This document shows, piece by piece, positions 44,948 to 52,780 of a stretch of 64,000 bases of DNA. Below the pieces are notes generated by a model, which made no database searches, had not been told where the DNA came from, and saw only the letters and a program-made list of their open reading frames with translations. Origin of the DNA: Bradyrhizobium sp. OK095 (lineage in GTDB: Bacteria > Pseudomonadota > Alphaproteobacteria > Rhizobiales > Xanthobacteraceae); NCBI RefSeq assembly GCF_900109945.1, contig NZ_FOBX01000003.1, forward strand, positions 186,001 to 250,000. Direction: 5' to 3'. A program made the translations under genes and the position numbers. Within the stretch, counting starts at the first letter, position 1, and every line of letters starts with the position of its first letter.

Positions 44948-45981
44948 CTTCTCGTCATCTTGCCATTACCATGGGCGATCCCGCCGGGATCGGGCCGGAA
45001 ATCATCATCAAGGCCTGCATCGGGCTGAAGGACCGGATCGCAACGGGCGATCTGCGCTTGCTGATCATCGGCAGCGGTGCGGCGCTTGACGGCGCGAAGG
45101 CAGCACTCGGCGTCAACGTTGCGATCCCGCAAGTGACTGCCGACGATCGCGAATGGCCCAATCTCTGTTACCTGCAAGCCGACGCCGAGGGGGATCCGAT
45201 CAAGCCGGGCGTGCTCAGTGCCGATGGCGGCCGCTTCGCCTACAAGGCGATCGAGCAGAGCGTGCGCCTGACGCAGGCTGGCCGGACTGGAGCTATCGTC
45301 ACGGCACCGCTCAACAAGGAAGCGCTCAACAAGGCCGGCTATCACTTCCCGGGGCACACCGAGATGCTGGCGCATCTCACCGGCGTGCGCGGCTCGGTGA
45401 TGCTGCTCGCCCACGGCAACATGCGCGTCAGCCATGTCTCGACCCATGTCGCGCTGGAGGACGTGCCGAAGCGTCTGACGCCGGAGCGGTTGCGCATGGT
45501 GATCGACCTCACCAACGGTGCCTTGCTGCGGCTCGGCATTGCCAAGCCGAAGATCGCGATCGCCGCGCTCAATCCGCATGCCGGCGAGGGCGGCCTGTTC
45601 GGCCGGCAGGATATCGACGTGTCCGCGCCGACGATCGCCAAAGCGGTTGCCGACGGCCTCGACGTCGTCGGCCCCGTGCCCGGCGATACCATCTTCGTCA
45701 AGCTGCGCGCGGGCCAGTACGATGCGGCGGTCGCGATGTACCACGACCAAGGGCACATCCCCGTCAAACTGCTCGGCTTCCAGGTCGATCCCGCGACCGG
45801 CCGCTGGCAGGAGCTCTCCGGCGTCAACATCACCCTTGGCCTGCCGATCATCCGCACCTCCGTCGATCACGGCACGGCCTTCGATATCGCCGGCAAGGGC
45901 ATCGCCAACGAGCACAGCCTGATCGAGGCCATCGACTATGCCGAACGGCTGGCCGCCGGCGCCTCCGCATCGAAGTCATGA
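44944..45981 (+). CDS. pdxA2: PdxA2-type 4-phospho-acid-sugar dehydrogenase
   Basis: This 345-residue NAD-dependent enzyme follows the PdxA pattern: LAITMGDPAGIGPEIIIKACI at the start, TAPLNKEALNKAGYHFPGHTEMLA in the middle, ALNPHAGEGGLFGRQD, and the metal-binding GQYDAAVAMYHDQGHIPVKLLGF, then TSVDHGTAFDIAGKG. PdxA itself makes pyridoxine, but the DUF1537-linked PdxA2 oxidises 4-phosphothreonate or 4-phosphoerythronate, which decarboxylates to dihydroxyacetone phosphate. Its ATG overlaps the kinase stop. The pairing with the kinase makes the PdxA2 reading more likely than vitamin synthesis. Confidence 0.86.
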   Translation: MTSRHLAITMGDPAGIGPEIIIKACIGLKDRIATGDLRLLIIGSGAALDGAKAALGVNVAIPQVTADDREWPNLCYLQADAEGDPIKPGVLSADGGRFAYKAIEQSVRLTQAGRTGAIVTAPLNKEALNKAGYHFPGHTEMLAHLTGVRGSVMLLAHGNMRVSHVSTHVALEDVPKRLTPERLRMVIDLTNGALLRLGIAKPKIAIAALNPHAGEGGLFGRQDIDVSAPTIAKAVADGLDVVGPVPGDTIFVKLRAGQYDAAVAMYHDQGHIPVKLLGFQVDPATGRWQELSGVNITLGLPIIRTSVDHGTAFDIAGKGIANEHSLIEAIDYAERLAAGASASKS

Positions 45982-47126
45982 GATCGAGCCTAGCTATGAC
46001 CAACGCTTTCACGCCCATCGAAATCCAACGTCCCACCATCCTCGAATTCGGCAACGGCACGATCACTGCTGCGGCGCGCTTCGCCGAACGGATCGGCGCC
46101 AAGCGGCCGCTGGTGATCTCCGATCCGTTCAACGCGCGCCGCGTCGATGCGCTGGCGCTGCCGGGCGCCGTAAAAGTGTTCGGCGACGTCAAACCGGAGC
46201 CGGACCTGCCCAATCTCGAGAAGGCGGTCGCAATGGCGCGCGAGGCCAAGCCCGATCTCGTGATCGGCTTCGGCGGCGGCAGCGCGATGGATCTCGCCAA
46301 GCTGGTCGCGGTGATGTGCACGAGTGACGTGCCCTTTGCCGACATCGTCGGGCCGGAGAAGGTGGCCGGCCGCAGCGTGGCGCTGATGCAGATCCCGACC
46401 ACGTCGGGCACCGGCAGCGAGGCTGGCACACGTGCGCTCGTCACCGATCCCGTCAGCCAGAACAAGCAGGCGGTGCAGAGCCGCTTCATGCTGGCCGATA
46501 TCGCCATCGTCGATCCCGACCTGACCATGACCGTACCGAAGGAGATCACCGCGGCGACCGGCGTCGATGCGCTGGCGCATTGCGTCGAGGCCTATACCAG
46601 CCGCAAGGCGCATCCGACGATCGACCTCTATGCGCTCGAGGGTGCGCGGCTGGTCGGACGCTATCTCGCGCGCGCGGTGGCTGATGGCGGCGACCGCGAG
46701 GCGCGCGCCGGTCTTTCGCTGGCCTCGCTCTATGGCGGCTATTGCCTCGGACCGGTGAACACCACCGCAGGCCATGCCGTGGCCTATCCGCTTGGCACGC
46801 GCCATCACGTTGCGCACGGGCTCGCCTGCGCCGTGATCTTCCCGCACACGCTGGCCTTCAACATGCCGGCGGCGGAGGCAAAGACAGTGGCAGTGCTGGC
46901 GGCGCTCGGCTTGCCTGAGCAGAGCGATCCGAAGCTCGCGTTCAACGCGACGTATGAGTTCTGCAAGAATCTCGGCATCGAGATGCGGCTGTCCGCGCTC
47001 GGCGTGCCCAAAAATGATCTCGGCGTGATGGCCGACGAGGCGCACGCCATTCGCCGCCTGCTCGACAACAACCCGCGCGATTTGAGCCGCGATGCGATCC
47101 TGAACATGTACGAGGTCGCTTTCTAG
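45978..47126 (+). CDS. Iron-containing alcohol dehydrogenase
   Basis: This enzyme of about 382 residues has the group III (iron-type) fold. The NAD domain has PDLVIGFGGGSAMDLAKLVAVM and IPTTSGTGSEAGTRALVTDP, and the metal domain has DALAHCVEAYTSRKAHPTIDLYALEG, GHAVAYPLGTRHHVAHGLACAVIFPHTLAFN, with the histidine ligands. The ATG at 45978 overlaps the pdxA2 stop (ATGA); an ATG at 45996 is six codons later. In the operon it could reduce or oxidise a sugar acid aldehyde such as the four-carbon semialdehyde, but the substrate is not known. Confidence 0.88.
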   Translation: MRSSLAMTNAFTPIEIQRPTILEFGNGTITAAARFAERIGAKRPLVISDPFNARRVDALALPGAVKVFGDVKPEPDLPNLEKAVAMAREAKPDLVIGFGGGSAMDLAKLVAVMCTSDVPFADIVGPEKVAGRSVALMQIPTTSGTGSEAGTRALVTDPVSQNKQAVQSRFMLADIAIVDPDLTMTVPKEITAATGVDALAHCVEAYTSRKAHPTIDLYALEGARLVGRYLARAVADGGDREARAGLSLASLYGGYCLGPVNTTAGHAVAYPLGTRHHVAHGLACAVIFPHTLAFNMPAAEAKTVAVLAALGLPEQSDPKLAFNATYEFCKNLGIEMRLSALGVPKNDLGVMADEAHAIRRLLDNNPRDLSRDAILNMYEVAF

Positions 47127-47183
47127 CACGTCCGCGGCGCCCGGCAGCCAATCAACAAAACAGTGAATGTAGAGGAAACTTCG

Positions 47184-48155
47184 ATGAGATCGATGTGGCT
47201 TGTTCTTGCTTCGGTGATGCTGCTGGCGACGTCGCCGGCGAAGGCGCAGGACGGCTATCCGTCCAAGCAGGTGACGGTGATCGTTCCCTTCGCCGCCGGC
47301 GGCACCGCTGACATCTTCGCGCGCATGGTCTCGAACCATTTGCAGATGAAGCTTGGCAAGCCCTTCGTGGTCGAGAATGTCGGCGGCGCCGGCTCGATCC
47401 TCGGTGTGACGCGGCTGGCGAAATCGGCGCCTGACGGCATCACGCTCGGCCTTGCCAGCACCTCCGCGCTCGCGATCAACCCGACGCTCTATGGGTCGAA
47501 GCTCAGCTACCAGCCGGACAGGGATCTGGTGCCGATCGCCCAGATCAGCGTCGTGCCCAACGTTCTCGTGGTGAACCCCGACAAGATCAAGGCGCGGACC
47601 GTGCCGGAGCTGATCGCCTATCTGAAGGCGAACCCGGACAAGGTCTCGTTCGGATCGGCCGGTGTAGGCACCTCGCAGCATCTGTCGGGCGAGCTGTTTC
47701 AGCAGATGACCGGCACCAAGATGGTGCACGTGCCCTACAAAGGGTCGAGCCAGATGCTGACGGATCTCCTCAGCGGCCAGATCGATCTCGCTTTCGACAA
47801 CGTGCCGCTGCTGCTGCCGCAGGTGAAGACGGGCCAGCTTGCGATGCTGGCGACTGCAACGCCGAAGCGTGCAGACTTCGATCCGCAAGTCCCCGCAGTC
47901 GCCGAATTCCTGCCGGGCTTCGAGGCTGTCGCCTGGCACGGCTTCTTCGCGCCTGCGGGCACGCCGAAGCCGATCGTCGAAAAGCTCTCCGCCGAGATCC
48001 GCGCCTATATGCAGCAGCCGGAGACGGTGCAGAAGATGGCCGAGCTCGGCGCCACCGCGGTCGCGGTGGATTCGGAGCCATTCAAGGTCTACATCGCCGC
48101 GGAAACCGCTCGCTGGAAGAAGGTGATCGAAGCGGCGAACATCAAGCTGGAGTAG
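47184..48155 (+). CDS. Bug/TctC-type tricarboxylate-transporter binding protein
   Basis: This 323-residue periplasmic protein has a signal peptide (MWLVLASVMLLATSPAKAQD). The mature part starts YPSKQVTVIVPFAAGGTADIFARMVSNHLQ, which is the Bug family signature, and continues with VVENVGGAGSILGVTRLAKS, VSFGSAGVGTSQHLSGELF and MVHVPYKGSSQMLTDLLSGQIDLAFDN. Bug proteins bind carboxylic acids for TctAB permeases, but none is encoded here, so it may use a permease elsewhere. AGAGGAAAC precedes the ATG. It closes the sugar-acid operon and probably captures the growth substrate. Confidence 0.88.
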   Translation: MRSMWLVLASVMLLATSPAKAQDGYPSKQVTVIVPFAAGGTADIFARMVSNHLQMKLGKPFVVENVGGAGSILGVTRLAKSAPDGITLGLASTSALAINPTLYGSKLSYQPDRDLVPIAQISVVPNVLVVNPDKIKARTVPELIAYLKANPDKVSFGSAGVGTSQHLSGELFQQMTGTKMVHVPYKGSSQMLTDLLSGQIDLAFDNVPLLLPQVKTGQLAMLATATPKRADFDPQVPAVAEFLPGFEAVAWHGFFAPAGTPKPIVEKLSAEIRAYMQQPETVQKMAELGATAVAVDSEPFKVYIAAETARWKKVIEAANIKLE

Positions 48156-48170
48156 GGAGCGGCTCGACGC

Positions 48171-48683
48171 TCAGCTGATGAACTCGCCAATCCAGTTGTG
48201 CCTGACAGCCTCGACGTGCCAGCCGAGCGCGCGCCGCGCGTTCGGCGAGGGATTCGGGATGTCGCAGCGGGCATGGTTATCGGGGTGCCTCGCGCTGTGG
48301 GCGTGGCGTCCTTCGCTTCGCAGTTGAAGCGTATCTTGTGACTCGAAAATCCGACAATAGCCGTCGGTCGGGAGAAATGTGCCCGCGATTGGGAAATGGG
48401 TCGGCTGCTGCCGAACCATCAGGAACGTGATCTCTTCTGCCGTTTCCGAGAGGAGAACGCCAACGGCCGTGCTGATCGGCGCGAGGCCGATCGGGGCGTC
48501 GGCATCGAGCTCGACCTTGCCGGCCGCACTTGCGATGGTGACGAATTCCGAGCTTGGACCGCAGCGCGATACGATGATCCATCGCCGGGTCTTGCGTCGG
48601 ATCGCAATCGGTCGGTGATAGGCTGCAAAGGAGAATTCAGCAGCCATTGCAACGACAAAACCATTTTTCCACATACCGGCCAT
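48171..48683 (-). CDS. Protein of unknown function, about 170 residues
   Basis: I do not recognise this reverse-strand frame. It has a moderately hydrophobic N-terminal part (FVVAMAAEFSFAAYHRPIAI) and the alternating pattern FVTIASAAGKVELDADAPIGLAPISTAVGVLLSETAEEITFLMV, which reads like real protein, followed by a histidine-rich tail (GRHAHSARHPDNHARCDIPN). No clear ribosome-binding site; in-frame ATGs exist at 48683 and 48674 and near 48647. It is divergent from the YcaO gene with a 70-base gap, so it may belong to the same locus. Confidence 0.45.
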   Translation of the reverse strand: MAGMWKNGFVVAMAAEFSFAAYHRPIAIRRKTRRWIIVSRCGPSSEFVTIASAAGKVELDADAPIGLAPISTAVGVLLSETAEEITFLMVRQQPTHFPIAGTFLPTDGYCRIFESQDTLQLRSEGRHAHSARHPDNHARCDIPNPSPNARRALGWHVEAVRHNWIGEFIS

Positions 48684-48752
48684 CTAAAGCATTGCGGTCG
48701 GTCCGGATCATCATGCCGGGGCGTGAAGCCAGCGTGAATTCGCACGGTTGCG

Positions 48753-50189
48753 ATGAGTTCGCACGATTTCTTCGACCTTTCGCCGGGCCTTAATGGCATG
48801 CTGGGGGGCGAACCTGTACCCTGCCGGGGTAGTGGAACTCGACCGATGGACGCACCGAACGCAACCAGTCAGTTCGAACGGTTGGCCGCATATCTGGCGG
48901 GTCCGTCGATGTCCGGCGGCGATGGCGACCTCGATGCCATTCTAGAGAAACTCGAATATGTCCCGCCGGGCGCAGCGGAGGCATCAGAGACGCGGAATCG
49001 TATTGCGCTACTCCAGGCAGCGGCCCGATTTTCCGATGTCTTCCAGCTGGTCTCCCGTGACGCGCCGGGAGTGGTGTTCTTCGGCGCGGACATCAGCGCG
49101 TCCGGTGTCGATGCCACCTTCTCGCATCAGGCTCGCTTGAGCGCGACCGGCGCCGGTCTGTCGCTTCGCCAGGCGTTCGAATCATGTGTCGGGGAAGGGG
49201 TCGAGTATCTCTCGCAGTTCGAGACGGCGTCGGATCGGCTTCAGCGCGGCACGATCGAAGATGGTCTTGCCGGCTTCGATCCCGCATCGCGGGCGGTCCT
49301 CGCCGAGGTCATGCGGTTGTCGGCGCATAGCGACGTCGACTGGATCGATGCGACGCAGCTATCGAGCGGCCGGTCGGTGCCGTTTCCGGCGGACCTTTGC
49401 CTGCGACGCACGCCGGAGCGGAGCGCGCTCACGCCGCCATTCAGCCTGAGCTCGGGCTGTGCGGCCGGACCTTCGTTTGAGGCGGCCGCATTGCATGGGA
49501 TGCTCGAGCTGGTCGAGAGAGATGCCGCCAGTCTCTGGTGGCGCGGCGGCGTTCGCGGGCGGCTGGTTGCGCTCGAAGGACATGCGATGGCGACGGCCTC
49601 AGCGTTGGTCGCACAAGCACGCCGGGGCGTCACGACGAGGAGGACCTGGCTCCTCGACATCACCACCGACATGGACACTCCCTGCATCGTCGCGATGTCC
49701 TGCCGCGCCGACGGACGAGGCTTCGCCTGCGGACTCGCGGCCCGTCTGAGCATCGAGACTGCGGTCCGCTCCGCGCTGATGGAGATGTGCCAGATGGAGT
49801 TGGCCTATACCGTCGTGGAGCAGAAGCGGCGGGAAGGAGGCGAGGCGGCGTTGAACGAATATGATCATCGCCACGTCGCCCGCAGTACGCTGATCGATGT
49901 GGCGAGCTGCGAATTGCTGCATCCGGTCGCGCCGGCCCGTCCCATTGCTGAGTTCGGCCCCGCCCCTCCGGCGCGTCAGCTTGACGCACTGATCGAGAGA
50001 TTGTCGGCCAGAGGCGTCGAGACGTTTGCCATCGATCTGACCCGCCCCATGTTCGGTATTCCGGTCGTGCGGATCGCCGCGCCGGCGCTCCAGATGGAGC
50101 CGTCCGAAGTCGCGACCGAACGCCTGGCGTCCGCGCGAAGCCGGACCGGCGGGGGCGACATCTATACACGCGGGGTCAGTTTGTTATAG
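48753..50189 (+). CDS. YcaO-domain protein (ATP-dependent backbone-amide activator)
   Basis: This is a protein of up to 478 residues with the YcaO fold over most of its length. The metal and ATP ligands can be followed: RQAFESCVGEGVEYLS (E143, E148, E151), AALHGMLELVERDAASLWW (E252, E255), and ETAVRSALMEMCQME (R339, E344, Q347). RPMFGIPVVRI is the usual late strand. YcaO enzymes activate a peptide amide with ATP to form azolines, thioamides or amidines. The C terminus (DIYTRGVSLL) lacks the PxPxP motif of azoline-forming members, and no E1-like, ocin-ThiF or TfuA partner is adjacent. An ATG at 48846 is an alternative start, since the first 31 residues look atypical and neither start has a strong site. 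Confidence 0.82.
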   Translation: MSSHDFFDLSPGLNGMLGGEPVPCRGSGTRPMDAPNATSQFERLAAYLAGPSMSGGDGDLDAILEKLEYVPPGAAEASETRNRIALLQAAARFSDVFQLVSRDAPGVVFFGADISASGVDATFSHQARLSATGAGLSLRQAFESCVGEGVEYLSQFETASDRLQRGTIEDGLAGFDPASRAVLAEVMRLSAHSDVDWIDATQLSSGRSVPFPADLCLRRTPERSALTPPFSLSSGCAAGPSFEAAALHGMLELVERDAASLWWRGGVRGRLVALEGHAMATASALVAQARRGVTTRRTWLLDITTDMDTPCIVAMSCRADGRGFACGLAARLSIETAVRSALMEMCQMELAYTVVEQKRREGGEAALNEYDHRHVARSTLIDVASCELLHPVAPARPIAEFGPAPPARQLDALIERLSARGVETFAIDLTRPMFGIPVVRIAAPALQMEPSEVATERLASARSRTGGGDIYTRGVSLL

Positions 50190-50192
50190 TTG

Positions 50193-50211
50193 CCGCACTT
50201 CGTAAGTGCGG
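50193..50211. promoter_or_regulatory. Hairpin between YcaO and the SARP-type gene
   Basis: CCGCACTT (50193-50200) and AAGTGCGG (50204-50211) form a perfect 8-base stem with a 3-base loop, 3 bases after the YcaO stop and followed by TTTATC. It could act as an attenuator or partial terminator, lowering the level of the regulator relative to the enzyme. Confidence 0.55.
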
Positions 50212-50231
50212 TTTATCGAGGCGGATCGAAT

Positions 50232-52334
50232 TTGAGCGCTCGAGCACCTCTCTCGAAGTCCCTTGCAAGGGACGGTGGAATTCCCAAGCCGCGCGAAAGC
50301 CTGACAATTTCTGTTTTGGGCGGCCTGTCAGTCGCATTCGCGGGCCGGGACATTCGCATCAAGAGCCGAAAGTCGCGTGCGCTTCTCGGCTATTTGGCCC
50401 TGACGGACCGCCACCAGGAAACGCGTGAGCGTCTGGTCGGGCTGCTGTGGAGCGAATCCGACGAGTACAAGGCGCGTGCATCGCTTCGCCAGGTCCTCCA
50501 TGAGTTGCGGGAGACGTTCCTGGAAGCGGGATATGACGGGTTGCAGATCGAAAAGATGCTCGTCGAATTGGAGCGCGATCGGCTTCAAGTCGATCTCTGG
50601 GACGCCTTGCGGGAGGCCGAAGCCCAACATGCGCATCCAGCCCTGATGAGTGCGCCCGGACTGATGGAGACGCTCCTCGAAGGGCTCGACGATATCGACC
50701 CTTCGTTCCGCGTCTGGCTTCTCGCCAAGCGGCAGACCTTCCATGACCGAATTCTGCGTGCCCTCGAGGGCGGCCTCAGGAACGTCGAGCTTGCCGCGGC
50801 AAACCGGCGCGAACTGGCGGAGGCGATCCTCAGCCTCGACCCGACCCACGAGGAGGCGTGCCGCTACGCGATGCAGACGCGCGCGGAGGAAGGAGATCTG
50901 TCCGGCGCGCTCCGCGTCTACAGGACCTTGTGGAATATCCTCGACGAAGAATACGGCATGGAGCCCTCGGCCAAGACCCAGCAATTGATCGCCGACATCA
51001 AGAACGGTCATTTCGAGGGCGAGGTCGTGTCCATCGCGGGCGAACTCGGGTTGCGGGACGGCGCCCCGGCATCGTCTGCCGACGAGGTGCCGCGACAATC
51101 GCCGGCATTGTCCCGGACGGCCGCCAAGATCGCGATCCTGGTTGATCCTTTCAGCATGAACGGCGTGAGCGCCGATCGCGTCCATCTCGTGACAGGCTTC
51201 CGCCATCACCTCATCGCTTGCCTGACCAAATTTCGCGAGTGGTATGTCGGAGATGGCACCGCGCAGCAGCCGCTGGAGTCGCGAGAGCGTGCGGCAGCGT
51301 CGCGCTATAGCGTGGCGGCAACCGCCTATCAGGCCGGTGACACGATCAGCATGGTGCTGACGCTGCGCGAGACCAATACCGGCGTCTACATCTGGAGCGA
51401 CACGTTCGAGCTGAAGCTCGAGAACTGGTTCCAGGTACAGCAGAGGATCGTTCAGCGCACGGCGTTGTCGGTGAACGTCTACCTGTCCACCGAGAGGCTG
51501 ACACGCGTGGCCACCGCGCCGGACGTGTCGCTGGACATATATGACCGCTGGCTTCGCGCGCAGGCGAGTTTTGGCAGCTTCAGCGCAGAAAATTGGCGGG
51601 AGTCGATCGCGCTGCTGACCAAGGCGATCAATGTCGCGCCAAACTTCTCTCCCTGCTACAGCGCGTTGGTTCAACTCAACAACACCGAGCATTTGGTCTT
51701 TCCCGGCCTGTTCCGCGATTTGACGAAGGCGAGGTCCACGCTGGAGCTTGCCCGAACAGCGGTGCAGCTCGACCCCGTCGATTCCCGGGCTCAGCTCTGC
51801 CTCGGTTGGTCGCAGGCGATGCTGATGCAATATTCGGACGCCAGCGGCCATATCGATCTCGCTTGCGAGCTCAACGGCAACGATCCCTGGACGTTGCTGT
51901 CGGCGGCCTCCTGCCAGGGCTTTTGCGGCAATTTCGAGCGTGGCACCGAGCTCGTGGCGGAAGCTCTCAAGGTATCGTGGACGCCGCCGCCGCTGCACTG
52001 GCCCTATAGGGCCGTGCTCCAATTCATGCGAGGCAACTACCAGGAAGCGATCGAGGGGATTGATCGCGCCAGCAACGTGGCGAAAACGCTCCCTGGCTGG
52101 AAGGCGGCCGCACTGTTTCATCTGGGAAGGACGGAGGAGGCTCGCCTCGAGGCAAGGAAGTTCCTCGACGGCATCCGCGCGGTGTGGTTCGGCAAACCTC
52201 CCAACGATCGGGAGATCGCACTCTGGTTGCTCCATGCCCATCCGATTGCCAGACGCGAGGATTGGGAGCGCCTGCGCGATGGATTAGGCGGCGCAGGCGT
52301 TTCGGTTGTCGACCTCAGGCATCACGCCTGGTGA
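50232..52334 (+). CDS. SARP/BTAD-type regulator with TolB-like and TPR domains
   Basis: This regulator of about 700 residues appears to start at TTG (50232), with GAGGCGGATCGAAT upstream; no ATG fits. The N-terminal winged helix (LTISVLGGLSVAFAGRDIRIKSRKSRALLGYLALTD) and the following RLVGLLWSESDEYKARASLRQVLHELR match SARP/Trans_reg_C proteins. A BTAD helical domain comes next (about 115-260, with LDPTHEEACRYAMQTRAEEGDLSGALRVYRTLWNILDEEYGMEPS). A TolB-like segment follows (VAATAYQAGDTISMVLTLRETNTGVYIWSDTFEL), then TPR-like repeats to the end. It directly follows YcaO and probably controls the locus. Confidence 0.82.
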   Translation: MSARAPLSKSLARDGGIPKPRESLTISVLGGLSVAFAGRDIRIKSRKSRALLGYLALTDRHQETRERLVGLLWSESDEYKARASLRQVLHELRETFLEAGYDGLQIEKMLVELERDRLQVDLWDALREAEAQHAHPALMSAPGLMETLLEGLDDIDPSFRVWLLAKRQTFHDRILRALEGGLRNVELAAANRRELAEAILSLDPTHEEACRYAMQTRAEEGDLSGALRVYRTLWNILDEEYGMEPSAKTQQLIADIKNGHFEGEVVSIAGELGLRDGAPASSADEVPRQSPALSRTAAKIAILVDPFSMNGVSADRVHLVTGFRHHLIACLTKFREWYVGDGTAQQPLESRERAAASRYSVAATAYQAGDTISMVLTLRETNTGVYIWSDTFELKLENWFQVQQRIVQRTALSVNVYLSTERLTRVATAPDVSLDIYDRWLRAQASFGSFSAENWRESIALLTKAINVAPNFSPCYSALVQLNNTEHLVFPGLFRDLTKARSTLELARTAVQLDPVDSRAQLCLGWSQAMLMQYSDASGHIDLACELNGNDPWTLLSAASCQGFCGNFERGTELVAEALKVSWTPPPLHWPYRAVLQFMRGNYQEAIEGIDRASNVAKTLPGWKAAALFHLGRTEEARLEARKFLDGIRAVWFGKPPNDREIALWLLHAHPIARREDWERLRDGLGGAGVSVVDLRHHAW

Positions 52335-52346
52335 GCACGCGTCGGC

Positions 52347-52739
52347 TCAACCGCAGAACTTGATCGTGTACTCGCCGACCCTCTTGGAATGGAAGAGCAG
52401 CCTGCCGTCGGGGGTGTCGTTCTCCAAATTGCTGTCCTTCATGTCGTCCGTGTAGAACAGCGGCAGCGGATAGTTGGCCGAGCCCATCAATGCCTTTTCG
52501 GTCTCGGCGAGCACCTCGGCGTCCGGCAGCTTGATGAGCAGCGTGCCGTCCTTGTAGCTGGGCTGGATGAAGTTGATCTCGGTGAACGGGCGAGGGAATT
52601 TCGCTATCACGCCGTAGTCGTCGAGCTGTTTCTGGAAGTCGGCAATGGTGGCCGGGCGCGTCGTCGGGTCGCGCGCCCACTTCTTCACGAGGTCGCCCCA
52701 GACGTCATAGTTCACGATATCGAACATCTCGGTTTGCAT
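52347..52739 (-). CDS. Unknown 130-residue protein next to the haem peroxidase
   Basis: I do not recognise this protein. It has a strong ribosome-binding site (AAAGGAGATTGCC before the ATG) and starts MQTEMFDIVNYDVWGDLVKK. It is rich in aromatic and acidic residues (FPRPFTEINFIQPSYKDGTLLIKLPDAEVLAE; YPLPLFYTDDMKDSN) and ends VGEYTIKFCG, with its only cysteine next to last. No signal peptide, membrane helix or glycine-rich core is seen. It is 41 bases downstream of the peroxidase gene on the same strand, so it is probably its partner or substrate. It faces the regulator gene, 12 bases away. Confidence 0.6.
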   Translation of the reverse strand: MQTEMFDIVNYDVWGDLVKKWARDPTTRPATIADFQKQLDDYGVIAKFPRPFTEINFIQPSYKDGTLLIKLPDAEVLAETEKALMGSANYPLPLFYTDDMKDSNLENDTPDGRLLFHSKRVGEYTIKFCG

Positions 52740-52780
52740 GGCAATCTCCTTTGGTATGCGACCGGCGGAATTGCCGGCTG

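Noticed and set aside
45990..47939. 649-residue open frame on the minus strand
   Set aside because: Mirror frame of the iron alcohol dehydrogenase and Bug genes; long antisense frames are expected in GC-rich DNA and it shows no motif.
48379..48618. 79-residue open frame on the plus strand
   Set aside because: It overlaps the more protein-like reverse-strand frame 48171-48683 and has no ribosome-binding site.
50328..52241. 637-residue open frame on the minus strand
   Set aside because: Antisense to the SARP-type regulator, whose domains are recognisable; the mirror product is compositionally biased.
52347..52739. Calling the 130-residue gene a RiPP precursor outright
   Set aside because: It is long, folded-looking, lacks a leader/core boundary or a Cys/Ser/Thr-rich core, and only its position and terminal Cys point that way; kept as a hypothesis only.
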